DNA of 64,000 bases, from assembly GCF_001618685.1 (NCBI RefSeq), contig NZ_CP014342.1, positions 2,294,001-2,358,000 on the forward strand, given 5' to 3'. Source of the stretch: Geobacillus subterraneus. GTDB lineage: Bacteria; Bacillota; Bacilli; Bacillales; Anoxybacillaceae. The notes under the pieces were generated by a model. It worked only from the letters and a program-made list of their open reading frames with translations. It was not told the origin of the DNA and did not search any database. A program made the position numbers and the translations under genes. How positions within the stretch are numbered: the stretch's first letter is position 1; each line of letters opens with the position of its first letter. This document shows, one piece after another, positions 53,525-63,107 of the stretch.

Positions 53525-54613
53525 TTATTCGCCAATGCCGGTATGGACGATATCCACCGTGACGTGCGGGCGGATGTCTAGATCCGGGTATTCACGGTAA
53601 AACGCGTCGGAATCCCAATGTCTTGTCACACTGCGAACAAAATCGCCGATGCCGAGCGGGTCAATCCGTTTTTTCTGAAAATAACGGAATAACCGACGCA
53701 TATTATGCTCCAATTCATTTTGCATTTTTTTCTTCACATCAGCAAACAAATCTTGACCCGGCTGATCGAGCCATGACGGGTAATCCCGCACCGACGCATG
53801 GATATGGACGAACACATCAAGCACATGGCGGCCTCCATCACGCTTCCATTCATATTTCGGCTTCGCCCATAAGTTTTGCAGCATCACCCGATCCTCGCCC
53901 TGTTTCCCGCGATTCCCAACCTTCAGCTGGTAGACGCCGTTTTTCGTTTCTCCAAGCAAAATTTTCATTAAAAACGAATCACGCAAACTCACATGCCCCA
54001 CGTATCGGTCGTCGCGAAACAACGCGACCCCTTCAAGCTTGGCGAAATCTCCTTTTTTCTCAAAATACGGCAAAAACGGATCGCTGCCTGGGGAAAAATA
54101 GCGATACAAAAACAAGTGCAAATTCGTTTTCGGCAAGTTCATTGACTGTTCGTTTTGCTTAACGAGGTTCGGCAAATACAACGTATCGCTCAACGTCGTC
54201 TTAGCCGTAATCTCTAACAGCTCCTTCGCGCTTCCTTCCGCCACGCCGAGGAACAAATGACTGCCGACTTTGTTGTTGCGCGCGAGGCTGTGCGTAATTT
54301 GCGTCACCCCCCGCTTGGCAAACTCCTTGCCGAACAAAATCAAGCGCAGCTGCCCTTCCTCAACCGGCAGCGCTGATTTCGATGACAGGCCCGGAATCAA
54401 GTCGTAGATCGTCGGCGACATCGTCGTCAGCATATTCGGCTTTGTCATCGGCCCTTGCTTGAACGTCGGGTACACCGCAGTGCCCGTGTAGCGGCCGTTC
54501 TCGAAATCATACCCCATCTGTTGAATAATTTGAATTTCGTCAATCGGCCACGAACTGACGCAGCCGCCAAGCAACAGCAGCGCACCGACCCATGCGAGCC
54601 CACGCCTCATCAT
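53525..54613 (-). CDS. Spore germination lipoprotein, GerC family
   Basis: The 362-residue protein has a lipoprotein signal with the lipobox LLGGC (Cys18), then the GerC fold with QQMGYDFENGRYTGTAVYP near the N-terminus. It is anchored on the outer face of the spore inner membrane and is required with the A and B subunits. It lies 8 nt after gerA. Confidence 0.92.
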   Translation of the reverse strand: MMRRGLAWVGALLLLGGCVSSWPIDEIQIIQQMGYDFENGRYTGTAVYPTFKQGPMTKPNMLTTMSPTIYDLIPGLSSKSALPVEEGQLRLILFGKEFAKRGVTQITHSLARNNKVGSHLFLGVAEGSAKELLEITAKTTLSDTLYLPNLVKQNEQSMNLPKTNLHLFLYRYFSPGSDPFLPYFEKKGDFAKLEGVALFRDDRYVGHVSLRDSFLMKILLGETKNGVYQLKVGNRGKQGEDRVMLQNLWAKPKYEWKRDGGRHVLDVFVHIHASVRDYPSWLDQPGQDLFADVKKKMQNELEHNMRRLFRYFQKKRIDPLGIGDFVRSVTRHWDSDAFYREYPDLDIRPHVTVDIVHTGIGE

Positions 54614-54621
54614 GATCCCCC

Positions 54622-56139
54622 TTACTCATCAATATCGCGTTTTTGCTTCGCCGCATTCGGATCGTAACGAAACCGCGACCGCGGACGAAGAAACATCGGC
54701 CGCTCCGCCGTTTCACTGTATGGCGAACGAATGAATGTATCGCGGAAGCTGCGAACACGAAATGGATAAAACGGCAGCAAATACGGATAACCAAACGACT
54801 GCAGCCGCCCTAAATGAATGAGCAGTCCACAGACAGCAAAGATGATGCCGATCCCGCCCCAGAAAGCGGCAAACAAAATAAATGGGAACCGGATAAACCG
54901 GATCGTGTTGGACATTTTGAAAATCGGCGTTGTAAACGAAGCGAGCGCCGCCAACGCGACGACAATCAACAAAATCGTACTCGTCAGCCCGGCATCAACG
55001 GTTGCTTGCCCGATGACAATCCCGCCGACAATCCCGAGCGTTTGTGCGACTTTCGTCGGCAGCCGCGCCCCGGCCTCGCGCAGCAATTCAATCGTAATCT
55101 CTAAAAACAGCACTTCGAGCACCGGCGGAAACGGGACGTTCGAACGCGAATAAATGATCGGGCCAAGCAAGTCTTCCGGGATCATTTCATAATGATACGT
55201 CAACACCGCGACATAAATCGGCGACGCTAACACCGAGAACGCAACGCCGAAAAACCGGATGAGCCGGAAAAACGTGGCGAGCACCCATGGCAAATAATAG
55301 TCTTCCGGCGACGTAAAAAAATCGAAAAGAGCGGCGGGGCCAATCACGGCATACGGGGAGCCGTCGCAAAAAATGGCCACCTGACCCGACACAAGCGCAT
55401 AGATGGCCCGGTCGATCCGCTCGGTCGAGATAAACAGAGGAAACGGCGTCCGTGAATTGTCCGCAAGAAGCTGATCCAAAATAGCGTTGTCAAACACGAC
55501 GTCAAAATGAATGGACTCAAGCCGCTGCGTCACCGTTTGAATGACTTCCGGATTAGCGACACCGTCGATGTAGGCGATGACCACTTTCGTTTTCGACATC
55601 GAACCGATCGACATTTCCCGAAACACAAGATTCGGCGTCACCACTTGCCGGCGGATGAGATGCAAGTTGACCCCGACGTTTTCCACAAATCCGACTTTCG
55701 GTCCGACGACGCTGAATTCGTTTTCCGAATCATTGTTTTCCCGAAGCCCCAAATTTTCAGCCGCGGCGCCCATGAGCGCCGCTTTGTTTGGCTGCTCGCG
55801 GAAGGTGACCGCGACAAACCCTTTCAGCACCTTCTCTTCAATCAGTGCCGTGTCTTCACTCACCTCAATGCGCTGAATCGGCACGATTTGCTGCAAATCT
55901 TCCAACTGCACATTCGGATGGCGGGAAAGATCATTTTGCAGATGACAAAGGATATGTTCCTGCAGCACTTTCGGGTCGACGAGCGAATCAAAATAGTAAA
56001 TCGACAGCTCCTTGTCCCCAACCGCAAACGACACTTCGACAAAATCGCTGGACCGCCGGAGCTTTTCCCATAATTGCGGCATCGTTGGCTGCGGAGAACG
56101 CTTTTTCTTTTTAAAAAATGATAAAAAGCCCACGGCCAT
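54622..56139 (-). CDS. Spore germination protein, GerA family
   Basis: The 505-residue protein has a large hydrophilic N-terminal domain (about 1-240) and five or six membrane helices in the second half. Conserved blocks include IAYIDGVANPEVIQTV, GQVAIFCDGSPYAVIGPA and PFPPVLEVLFLEI. It forms the oligomeric channel-like subunit of the germinant receptor. It is the first gene of the operon. GGCGAGGGG lies upstream of the ATG. No clear sigma-G promoter could be assigned. Confidence 0.93.
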   Translation of the reverse strand: MAVGFLSFFKKKKRSPQPTMPQLWEKLRRSSDFVEVSFAVGDKELSIYYFDSLVDPKVLQEHILCHLQNDLSRHPNVQLEDLQQIVPIQRIEVSEDTALIEEKVLKGFVAVTFREQPNKAALMGAAAENLGLRENNDSENEFSVVGPKVGFVENVGVNLHLIRRQVVTPNLVFREMSIGSMSKTKVVIAYIDGVANPEVIQTVTQRLESIHFDVVFDNAILDQLLADNSRTPFPLFISTERIDRAIYALVSGQVAIFCDGSPYAVIGPAALFDFFTSPEDYYLPWVLATFFRLIRFFGVAFSVLASPIYVAVLTYHYEMIPEDLLGPIIYSRSNVPFPPVLEVLFLEITIELLREAGARLPTKVAQTLGIVGGIVIGQATVDAGLTSTILLIVVALAALASFTTPIFKMSNTIRFIRFPFILFAAFWGGIGIIFAVCGLLIHLGRLQSFGYPYLLPFYPFRVRSFRDTFIRSPYSETAERPMFLRPRSRFRYDPNAAKQKRDIDE

Positions 56140-56210
56140 CCCCTCGCCTTTCCGTTTACGGCATAGTCTTCCAATAGAAGGGCATTTTTATGCATCCCTC
56201 GCATTCCCTA

Positions 56211-56239
56211 TTGATTCGACAGAATATTGTATATATTAT
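56211..56239 (+). promoter_or_regulatory. Sigma-A promoter of the chemoreceptor gene at 56275
   Basis: TTGATT (56211-56216) and TATTAT (56234-56239) are 17 bp apart, 36 bp before the start codon. Confidence 0.65.
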
Positions 56240-56274
56240 TGTGAATAGACAAAAAATAAAAAGGAGAATCGTAA

Positions 56275-57885
56275 ATGAGTGAGCTGACGAAACAGCGTCG
56301 GTCGAAACGAGCGTTGAAAAAAGTGACAGAAACGGCGGAAGCGCTGCGAAAGATGATCGACCGAACGCGTCCGCTTGAAGAGCAGCTCGACCGCATCCGC
56401 GCCTTGTTGGATGAACAGCTTGGCCATGATGAATATTTTGTTCTTGTCGATGAAAGCGGATACGGAGTTGTCCATACGAACCGCCTCCGCGAGGGAAGGG
56501 TGTTTGCCGACCCAGTCGGGCTGGCTGCCGCCCGCACGAATGAACCGCTCTTGCAAGTGTACGAACGCGATACGGGCGAGGTGCTGATTGACGCCAGCTG
56601 CCCGTTTTGGACGGAGCCAGGCGGAAGGCGGTTCAATTTGCGGATGGGGCGGCTGATGCATCGCCCGTATTTGCAATGGGTGTTAGCAAGCGTCGCCATC
56701 GCGCCGGCAGCTGTTAGTCTAGCAGCCGCCCTTATGGGAGCATCGCCCGTTTTTGCCGCGCTGCTTGCCGCGGCGGCCGGACTTGGGCTTGGCGCCATCT
56801 GGCATCAAACGCTTGCCGGACAGCTGCGCCATTGGTACAGCGTCGCCCGCACTGTCTCGTCCGGCCAGCTGCAGACGGAAGTCAAGACGGCCAAAAAACG
56901 GGATGAATTCCATCAAATCGCCTACGAAATCAATAAAATGATTCTCGGCATCCGCACGATCATAGACGGATTGGCGAAAGCAGCGAAAACGGTGCACGAT
57001 GTCAGCCAAGAGCAGCAGACAGAAGTGCGGCGGTTGTCCGAGTCGTTTGACGAAATCGCCACCGCGGTCGAAACGTTCCGCGAAGGGACAAAACAACAAA
57101 CAGCGGCGGTTGAACAAGCGGATGAGGTCATTCAAAAAATGGTAGAACGCGTGCAGCTTATGCGCGCCGCGGTCGAACGCGTCGTGAGGCAAGCAGGCGA
57201 GGCGTGGTCGTCAGCGGCCGAGGGCATTCGCCTGATGAATGAAACGAAAGCGAACATGGACGCCATGCAGCAAGACATCAGCGAGACGACCGCCCTCATT
57301 GACAAAGCAGCAAAAGAGGCGGCGCGCGTTCATGAAATGATTGCCGCCATTCGCACGATCGCCAAGCAGACGAACTTGCTTGCCTTAAACGCTTCGATTG
57401 AGGCGGCGCGCGCCGGTGAGGCGGGCCGCGGCTTTTCGATCGTCGCCCAAGAAGTGCGGACGCTCGCCGAAGACACGAACACCTTCGCCGCCAAAATTTT
57501 CGCCTCGCTCGACGCCATGACAAACGCGCTCGAAGCAGCTGTACGGTCGGTTCAAGGAAGCGGCCGCCACGTTGAAAAAACAAAAGACTCCCTTTGGCAA
57601 ACAGGGGAGACGTTTTCCTCGTTCGGTGACATGTTCGCCCAGCTAAACGATCTGCTTCAACAAAACGAAGAGTACGTCAACACCATCACCGCCGACGGTG
57701 AGGAGCTAGGCAAATTGATGGGCGGCGTACGCACCGTCGCTTCCGATTTTTCCGACATGGTGCAAGAAACGGCAGCAGGGCTTGAGCGGCAAACCCTCGC
57801 CCTTCACGAGCTGGCCGGTGAAGCGGATGCGTTGGCTGCGGCGGCGCGCGATTTGGAAACGATGATCGCCCGCTTTCGCTCATGA
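56275..57885 (+). CDS. Methyl-accepting chemotaxis-type protein with cytoplasmic N-terminal sensor
   Basis: The 536-residue protein has a coiled-coil start (about 1-45), a PAS/CACHE-like cytoplasmic domain (about 45-122, [19 protein letters not shown]), a pair of helices at about 127-172 with almost no loop between them, and a HAMP-like and signalling coiled coil with the tip [19 protein letters not shown]. The sensor therefore lies inside the cell, and the membrane part is only an anchor. AAAAGGAG lies 8 nt before the ATG. It could sense energy or redox state, but no cofactor-binding residues are clear. Confidence 0.88.
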   Translation: MSELTKQRRSKRALKKVTETAEALRKMIDRTRPLEEQLDRIRALLDEQLGHDEYFVLVDESGYGVVHTNRLREGRVFADPVGLAAARTNEPLLQVYERDTGEVLIDASCPFWTEPGGRRFNLRMGRLMHRPYLQWVLASVAIAPAAVSLAAALMGASPVFAALLAAAAGLGLGAIWHQTLAGQLRHWYSVARTVSSGQLQTEVKTAKKRDEFHQIAYEINKMILGIRTIIDGLAKAAKTVHDVSQEQQTEVRRLSESFDEIATAVETFREGTKQQTAAVEQADEVIQKMVERVQLMRAAVERVVRQAGEAWSSAAEGIRLMNETKANMDAMQQDISETTALIDKAAKEAARVHEMIAAIRTIAKQTNLLALNASIEAARAGEAGRGFSIVAQEVRTLAEDTNTFAAKIFASLDAMTNALEAAVRSVQGSGRHVEKTKDSLWQTGETFSSFGDMFAQLNDLLQQNEEYVNTITADGEELGKLMGGVRTVASDFSDMVQETAAGLERQTLALHELAGEADALAAAARDLETMIARFRS

Positions 57886-57956
57886 CAGCGCTTCGTGCGG
57901 GATGTTCCCATCCACAGCCAACCTCCTGCCGTCAAAAAAGCAGGACGAAAACATCA

Positions 57957-58008
57957 AGCCCTTTCACCTCCCGCCCCTAAACAGAGGAGCGCGGGAGATG
58001 AAAGGGCT
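57957..58008 (-). terminator. Long terminator hairpin of ykvI
   Basis: AGCCCTTTCATCTCCCGC pairs with GCGGGAGGTGAAAGGGCT over 18 bp with one G-U pair, closing a 16-nt loop, followed by TGATGTTTT. Confidence 0.85.
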
Positions 58009-58011
58009 CAG

Positions 58012-59049
58012 TTATTGCCGCGGCAACTGTCGTCGCCAAAGAAGCCATAGCAATCCAAGACTGATGTAGCCAAACAGCGGATAAATAAACGACAGCAGTT
58101 CTCCGTAACGAAACGAGCTTACGGTCGCAAACAGCGCGACAAGCAACATAGTGAGCCATTTTCCGCGAAGCGGCACCCAAACCCGCACTTGGCGCTCGAG
58201 TCCGAATAGCCCGCCGATAATTGACGTAAAAATTTCCCCGTAAATGACAAGGACATAAAACCAGTACAAAACGGCAAAAAACGTATGGACGACCTCTGCC
58301 ATCGGAATATCATACCCGTTCTTGTGCGGAAACGACAACAGCACCGTATGGTTCAGCAGCAACAAAATCGTCAGCACGGTTCCGCCCAACAACGCCCCCC
58401 TCTTCACCACCCGTTCGTTTGTTGCCTCACAAGCAAGGGGAACGAGTACAGCTTGGGCCATGGCCAAATTAAACGCTGCATACGAAAATGGCGACAGCAC
58501 CGCCTTCAGTGAATAGTCCGCCGCTGCCATGTCCGGCCGGCACAGCTCCCCGGCCATCATCGTCTTAACGAAGGCGATCGCGCTAAACAACACCATCATC
58601 GGCGCCACAAACACGTTGATGCCAAATAGCCCTTTGCGATCAAACAACATAATGATAAGCGCCAAGACGAGTGTCAGCACAACCCCTGCCTGCCGTGTCC
58701 AACCAAGCTGTTCTTCAAACACCGCCCCCGCTCCGGCGATCATCACCGCCGTCACCCCAGCGATCATCGCCGTCATGACAAGCGTCACGAACGGGCTTAA
58801 CATTTTCCCGAATAAATACCGATTCAACTCATCGTATGACACCGCTCCGATGCGGCGCGCCATCACCATAAGGCGCGCTCCGCCCCATGTAAACAAAAAG
58901 CCGCTCACGGCCACGCCGACTGTCCCCACTGCCCCGTAGCGGGTAAAAAATTCAACAATTTCCCTTCCGGTCGCAAATCCCGCGCCAACGACTGTGCCAA
59001 TATAGACAGCGGCGATTTGCCACGCCTCTCCCCATTCTTTTCCGTTCAT
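58012..59049 (-). CDS. ykvI: YkvI-like membrane protein, putative transporter
   Basis: The 345-residue protein has about ten membrane helices and the N-terminal GTVVGAGFATGREIVEFF glycine-rich motif typical of APC-superfamily transporters and of the YkvI family. The substrate is unknown. GGGGATGGCGCA lies upstream, with GGAG further away. It faces the chemoreceptor gene convergently, and a long terminator separates them. Confidence 0.85.
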   Translation of the reverse strand: MNGKEWGEAWQIAAVYIGTVVGAGFATGREIVEFFTRYGAVGTVGVAVSGFLFTWGGARLMVMARRIGAVSYDELNRYLFGKMLSPFVTLVMTAMIAGVTAVMIAGAGAVFEEQLGWTRQAGVVLTLVLALIIMLFDRKGLFGINVFVAPMMVLFSAIAFVKTMMAGELCRPDMAAADYSLKAVLSPFSYAAFNLAMAQAVLVPLACEATNERVVKRGALLGGTVLTILLLLNHTVLLSFPHKNGYDIPMAEVVHTFFAVLYWFYVLVIYGEIFTSIIGGLFGLERQVRVWVPLRGKWLTMLLVALFATVSSFRYGELLSFIYPLFGYISLGLLWLLWRRQLPRQ

Positions 59050-59127
59050 TGCGCCATCCCCTTCTCCCTTGTCCGCTGTTTATTTCCATATATATGTCTA
59101 ACGTGGACAAGAAAGACGAAACGGAAG

Positions 59128-59156
59128 AAAAAAGGATGCCTTTCTTTGGCATCCTT
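59128..59156 (-). terminator. Terminator of the YtkA-like lipoprotein gene
   Basis: AAGGATGCC pairs with GGCATCCTT across a 7-nt loop and is followed on the minus strand by TTTTTT. Confidence 0.9.
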
Positions 59157-59159
59157 CAC

Positions 59160-59903
59160 TTAATTGACAGTTACTTGTTCCACTTGATGTTCATGCAGCC
59201 CGCTCGCTTCGACATGCACTTTGACCGAGTACGTCCCTTTGTTCGCGAACGCGGCCGCTGCCTCATATTCGCCATTTCCTTTTTCCGTCGCATCGATAAA
59301 TTCATGCTTGTTGTCCGCCTGCCAAATTTCAAAACGAACGGTGGCGTCCGTCATCGGCTTTCCGTCTCTCGTGATGCGCACCCCTAACGTCACCGGTTTT
59401 CCCGCTTCGAACGAATGAGAGGATAACGACATGGAGACACCGCCGTCATGATGATGGCCTTCCTCCTTGTTCGCTTGACCATCCGAGATCACGCCCTCAG
59501 CTGCGGCCTGTTCCGGATTCCCGACGACGACATCTTGTTTCGGCATGTTGTGCATATCGCGCGCCGTTACATGGGCGACAACCGAATACGTTCCCGCTTC
59601 TTTGAACGTTTTCGTCACCGAATAGCGTCCATTTCCATCATGCTTCGCTTCAAGCATTTGCCGGTCGCCATCGCCATGCTTCCATACTTCAAATTTCACT
59701 TCGCTTGCATCATCGACGTTTTCGCCGCCGTAGGTCACGACACAGGCGAGCTTCGTCGGCTTGTCCACATCGATATGATCGGGCACATCCATTTTCACTT
59801 CAAGCATCGCCGGCGTTTCCGCTTGTTCGTTGTTGTTCGAGCAAGCGGCGATGACGATGCCAGCGAGCATGGCGATCATCGCTAAAAACAAACGTCTCCT
59901 CAT
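59160..59903 (-). CDS. Lipoprotein with two YtkA-like domains
   Basis: The 247-residue protein has a lipoprotein signal (lipobox VIAAC, Cys21) and two similar Ig-like YtkA domains (about 32-125 and 150-245). They share FEVWKHGDG/FEIWQADNK and GNGRYSVTKTFKEAGTYSV/GNGEYEAAAAFANKGTYSV. A His-rich joint (EEGHHHDGG) lies between them. Such domains occur in copper or heme-copper oxidase accessory proteins, so metal handling outside the cell is possible. AAGGAG lies 13 nt before the ATG, rather far. Confidence 0.82.
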   Translation of the reverse strand: MRRRLFLAMIAMLAGIVIAACSNNNEQAETPAMLEVKMDVPDHIDVDKPTKLACVVTYGGENVDDASEVKFEVWKHGDGDRQMLEAKHDGNGRYSVTKTFKEAGTYSVVAHVTARDMHNMPKQDVVVGNPEQAAAEGVISDGQANKEEGHHHDGGVSMSLSSHSFEAGKPVTLGVRITRDGKPMTDATVRFEIWQADNKHEFIDATEKGNGEYEAAAAFANKGTYSVKVHVEASGLHEHQVEQVTVN

Positions 59904-60097
59904 CTCTTTATCTGTCTCCTTTTTTCCTAATCTTTATAACAGATCGTTTCCGACCGCTCCGCTGCAAACGCCAGCCGCAGGCGTTTTCGGCCTTTTTTCT
60001 GTTTTTCACTTTATCATAGTTTTCCTGCACCTACATTAGTATTCACCATTTTTCCAAAAAGATTTCATCGTTATAACAATTTTTTTGTAAAAAACAC

Positions 60098-60126
60098 TTG
60101 AAAGTCAAAAAAGGTCAAATTATAAT
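60098..60126 (+). promoter_or_regulatory. Sigma-A promoter of clpE
   Basis: TTGAAA (60098-60103) and TATAAT (60121-60126) are 17 bp apart. The spacer holds the first CtsR box. Confidence 0.85.
60103..60119 (+). promoter_or_regulatory. CtsR operator, box 1
   Basis: AGTCAAA-AAA-GGTCAAA matches the tandem heptad operator of the heat-shock repressor CtsR. It overlaps the promoter spacer, so a bound repressor blocks RNA polymerase. Confidence 0.9.
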
Positions 60127-60136
60127 AAAGTCAGAA

Positions 60137-60153
60137 GGTCAAAGAAAGTCAAA
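60137..60153 (+). promoter_or_regulatory. CtsR operator, box 2
   Basis: GGTCAAA-GAA-AGTCAAA is a second tandem heptad site just after the transcription start. Two boxes suggest tight repression at normal temperature. Confidence 0.88.
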
Positions 60154-60182
60154 GTCAAGGTGCGGAAAAGGAGGTATGCCTT

Positions 60183-62318
60183 ATGCGTTGCCAAGCATGC
60201 CAACAACGTGAAGCAACAGTGTTTGTCAACTTGCAATGGAACGAGGAAAAACAACAACTTCACCTGTGCCATGAATGCTATGAAAAGCAAAAACAACAAC
60301 TGTCCATTCCGATGAACTTCGGCTTTTCGCCGTTTTCGTTTGACGACTGGTTCGCTGGCCATTTGGCGGCGGCCAACGCGCAAGCGGCCGCGCCGGAAAC
60401 GGCGGCCAAACGCCCGCAGCGCCATGGCGGTGGATTTTTGGATCAATTCGGCCGCAACTTGACGCAAATGGCCAAAGCGGGCTTGATCGATCCGGTCATC
60501 GGCCGCGACAAAGAAATTGCGCGCGTCATGGAAATTTTAAACCGCCGCAACAAAAACAACCCGGTGTTGATCGGGGAGCCGGGCGTCGGGAAAACGGCCA
60601 TCGTTGAAGGGCTGGCGCTGAAAATTGCCGAAGGGCAAGTGCCAGAAAAACTGTTGAACAAAGAAGTGTACTTGCTTGACGTCGCTTCGCTTGTCGCCAA
60701 CACCGGCATCCGCGGCCAGTTTGAAGAGCGGATGAAACGGCTCATCGCCGAACTGCAAGAGCGGAAAAACATCATCTTGTTCATTGACGAAATCCATCTG
60801 CTCGTCGGTGCTGGAGCCGCTGAAGGCTCGATGGACGCGGGCAACATTTTAAAACCGGCGCTTGCCCGCGGCGAGCTGCAAGTCGTTGGGGCGACGACAC
60901 TCAAAGAATACCGGCAAATTGAAAAAGACGCGGCTCTTGAGCGCCGCTTCCAACCGGTCATCGTCCACGAGCCGACCGTTGAGGAAGCGATCGCCATCTT
61001 AAAAGGCATTCAGCCAAAATATGAACAATTCCATCATGTCCGCTATACGGACGAGGCGATCGAAGCGTGCGTGAAATTGTCGCACCGCTACATTCAAGAC
61101 CGCTTCCTCCCGGACAAGGCGATCGACTTGCTTGACGAGGCCGGCTCGAAAGCGAACTTGCGCCTCGGCCCGACCGATGAAAAGCAACTGCAAGAGCGAT
61201 TGATCCAAATCGCGAAAGAAAAAGAACAAGCGGCGAAAGAAGAAAACTACGAATTGGCGGCGAAACTGCGCGCTGAAGAGCTGAAGCTTGAGAAACAACT
61301 CGAGCAAGGCGTCACCCAAGAACGCCCAACAGTCGATGTGGCGGACATCGAGCAAATCATTGCCGAGAAAACCGGCATCCCAGTCGGCAAACTGCAAGCC
61401 GATGAAAAAGAAAAAATGAAACATCTCGAAGAAAACTTGGCGAAAAAAGTGATCGGCCAAGCGGAAGCGGTGAAAAAAGTCGCCAAAGCGATCCGCCGCA
61501 GCCGCGCCGGCTTGAAAGCGAAACACCGCCCGATCGGTTCGTTCTTGTTCGTCGGCCCGACCGGCGTCGGGAAAACGGAGCTCGCCAAAACGCTCGCTGA
61601 AGAGCTGTTTGGCACAAAAGACGCCATGATTCGCCTCGATATGAGCGAATACATGGAGAAACATTCGGTCTCGAAGCTGATCGGTTCGCCGCCGGGCTAT
61701 GTCGGCTTTGAAGAAGCCGGCCAGCTGACGGAAAAAGTGCGCCGCAATCCGTACAGCATCATCTTGCTCGACGAGATTGAAAAAGCGCACCCGGATGTAC
61801 AGCACATCTTCCTGCAAATTTTGGAAGACGGCCGCTTAACCGACAGCCAAGGCCGCACCGTCAGCTTCAAAGACACCGTCATCATCGCGACAAGCAACGC
61901 CGGTGTGACCGACAAAAAAATCACCGTCGGCTTTGAAAAACAAAGCGGTGGCGCATCAAGCGTGCTCGACTCCTTGAACGCTTACTTCAAGCCGGAATTT
62001 TTGAACCGCTTCGACGCCATCATCGAGTTCAAGCCGCTTGAAAAAGCGCACTTGCTTCAAATCGTCGACTTGATGCTTGCCGAGGTCAAAACGGCAATGC
62101 GCGAACAAGGCATCGAACTCGACGTGACCGAAGCGGCGAAAGAAAAGCTGGCTGAGCTCGGCTACCATCCGGCCTTCGGCGCCCGCCCGCTCCGCCGCGC
62201 CATCCAGGAACATGTTGAAGACAACATCGCCGACTGCCTGCTTGACGCCGATCAATCGGTGCGTGCGATCCGCATCGATGTCAAAGGCGATGCCATTGTG
62301 GCGGAAATCGCATCATAA
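60183..62318 (+). CDS. clpE: ATP-dependent Clp protease ATPase subunit ClpE
   Basis: The 711-residue AAA+ unfoldase has an N-terminal zinc finger (CQAC near residue 3 and CHEC near 29), two ATPase modules with Walker A motifs GEPGVGKT and [12 protein letters not shown], and a UVR-like coiled linker between them ([19 protein letters not shown]). It feeds substrates to ClpP under stress and in B. subtilis also helps destabilise CtsR. The ATG at 60183 has AAAAGGAGG 7 nt upstream. Two CtsR boxes control it. Confidence 0.96.
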   Translation: MRCQACQQREATVFVNLQWNEEKQQLHLCHECYEKQKQQLSIPMNFGFSPFSFDDWFAGHLAAANAQAAAPETAAKRPQRHGGGFLDQFGRNLTQMAKAGLIDPVIGRDKEIARVMEILNRRNKNNPVLIGEPGVGKTAIVEGLALKIAEGQVPEKLLNKEVYLLDVASLVANTGIRGQFEERMKRLIAELQERKNIILFIDEIHLLVGAGAAEGSMDAGNILKPALARGELQVVGATTLKEYRQIEKDAALERRFQPVIVHEPTVEEAIAILKGIQPKYEQFHHVRYTDEAIEACVKLSHRYIQDRFLPDKAIDLLDEAGSKANLRLGPTDEKQLQERLIQIAKEKEQAAKEENYELAAKLRAEELKLEKQLEQGVTQERPTVDVADIEQIIAEKTGIPVGKLQADEKEKMKHLEENLAKKVIGQAEAVKKVAKAIRRSRAGLKAKHRPIGSFLFVGPTGVGKTELAKTLAEELFGTKDAMIRLDMSEYMEKHSVSKLIGSPPGYVGFEEAGQLTEKVRRNPYSIILLDEIEKAHPDVQHIFLQILEDGRLTDSQGRTVSFKDTVIIATSNAGVTDKKITVGFEKQSGGASSVLDSLNAYFKPEFLNRFDAIIEFKPLEKAHLLQIVDLMLAEVKTAMREQGIELDVTEAAKEKLAELGYHPAFGARPLRRAIQEHVEDNIADCLLDADQSVRAIRIDVKGDAIVAEIAS

Positions 62319-62330
62319 CCGTCTGACGAA

Positions 62331-62368
62331 TGCCGCCTCACCCCGTGTTCGGGGTGGGGCGGTTTTTT
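62331..62368 (+). terminator. Terminator of clpE
   Basis: GCCGCCTCACCCC pairs with GGGGTGGGGCGGT across a 6-nt loop, followed by TTTTTT. Confidence 0.9.
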
Positions 62369-62373
62369 GAATC

Positions 62374-62412
62374 AAAAAAAGGCTGCGCTCCGATGTTGCG
62401 CAGCCTTTTTTG
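62374..62412 (-). terminator. Terminator downstream of the broken small membrane gene and larC
   Basis: AAGGCTGCGC pairs with GCGCAGCCTT across a 9-nt loop and is followed by TTTTTT on the minus strand. Confidence 0.88.
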
Positions 62413-62413
62413 G

Positions 62414-62592
62414 TTAAAACAATCCGCCTTCCCGGCCGACTTCATAGAGATAATAAACGCCATAAACGAGACTGATGGCAGAAACAACCTGCACAAGCGC
62501 GCGATACAACGTTTGTTTCGGGCGGGCGAACAAAAACGGCAAACCGAGAAAAGAAGGCCAAATAACAAAGTAAGCGCCAAACCGCTCATCAT
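62414..62592 (-). pseudogene. Small membrane protein with a frame break at its start
   Basis: A minus-strand frame ending at 62414 encodes a plausible two-helix protein (FGAYFVIWPSFLGLPFLF and ALVQVVSAISLVYGVYYLY), but it has no start codon. The ribosome site AGGAGG and ATGATG at 62592-62587 are in another frame. One extra base (ATGGATGAG in place of ATGATGAG) would join them. The frame that does start with ATG gives a Cys- and Arg-rich product that looks unnatural. It lies 7 nt past larC2. Family unknown. Confidence 0.5.
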
Positions 62593-62599
62593 CGTCCTC

Positions 62600-63082
62600 C
62601 TAGGTTTTCTCCGGTTTCTCATTCAGCTGTTTCCAAACTTGTTCATACACGTTTTTCAACGGAACGCCATTTCTCTGGGCGATCGTTTTGCATTGTTCAA
62701 ACTCCGGGGCTCTTTGGACGACTTGGCCGCGGTAAATGCCTTCCTTTACCGCCACCGTCCCCCACTCCGTTTCCACCTCACGAAACCGCCGCTCGAGCCG
62801 ATGCACCGTCAGCGGGTAATAACGCACCCCCAGCGTCGTCGTTTCACGAAACAAAATCTCTTTCATGTCCTCAAGCTTCCCGTGCGAACATAACAGTTGC
62901 AGCAAAACGCCGGGGCGATTCTTTTTCATATAAATCGGCGTGTAAAACACATCGTTTGCCCCCGCCTCAAACAACAACTCCATCACGTAGCCGAGCCACT
63001 CCCCCGGCGTGTCATCAAGATTCACTTCCATTTTGACCATTTGTTCGTCAATATGTTCATGATGAGGAGGATGGCCGCCCAT
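62600..63082 (-). CDS. larC2: LarC C-terminal domain as a separate protein (LarC2)
   Basis: The 160-residue protein matches the second half of LarC, the CTP-dependent cyclometallase that inserts nickel into the pincer cofactor of lactate racemase. Blocks: VKMEVNLDDTPGEWLGYVMELLFEAGANDVFYTPIYMKK (in parts), LCSHGKLEDM, TTTLGVRYYPL. The ATG at 63082 has AAGGGAGG 7 nt upstream and lies 25 nt after the larC1 stop. In Lactobacillus plantarum the two halves are fused by a programmed frameshift. Here an independent start seems sufficient. Confidence 0.8.
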   Translation of the reverse strand: MGGHPPHHEHIDEQMVKMEVNLDDTPGEWLGYVMELLFEAGANDVFYTPIYMKKNRPGVLLQLLCSHGKLEDMKEILFRETTTLGVRYYPLTVHRLERRFREVETEWGTVAVKEGIYRGQVVQRAPEFEQCKTIAQRNGVPLKNVYEQVWKQLNEKPEKT

Positions 63083-63107
63083 CGTTCGTCCTCCCTTCCG
63101 TACACCT

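Noticed and set aside
62338-62622. 94-residue Cys/Arg-rich ORF on the minus strand
   Set aside because: It runs through a terminator hairpin, and its composition is unnatural. Another frame gives a plausible two-helix protein.
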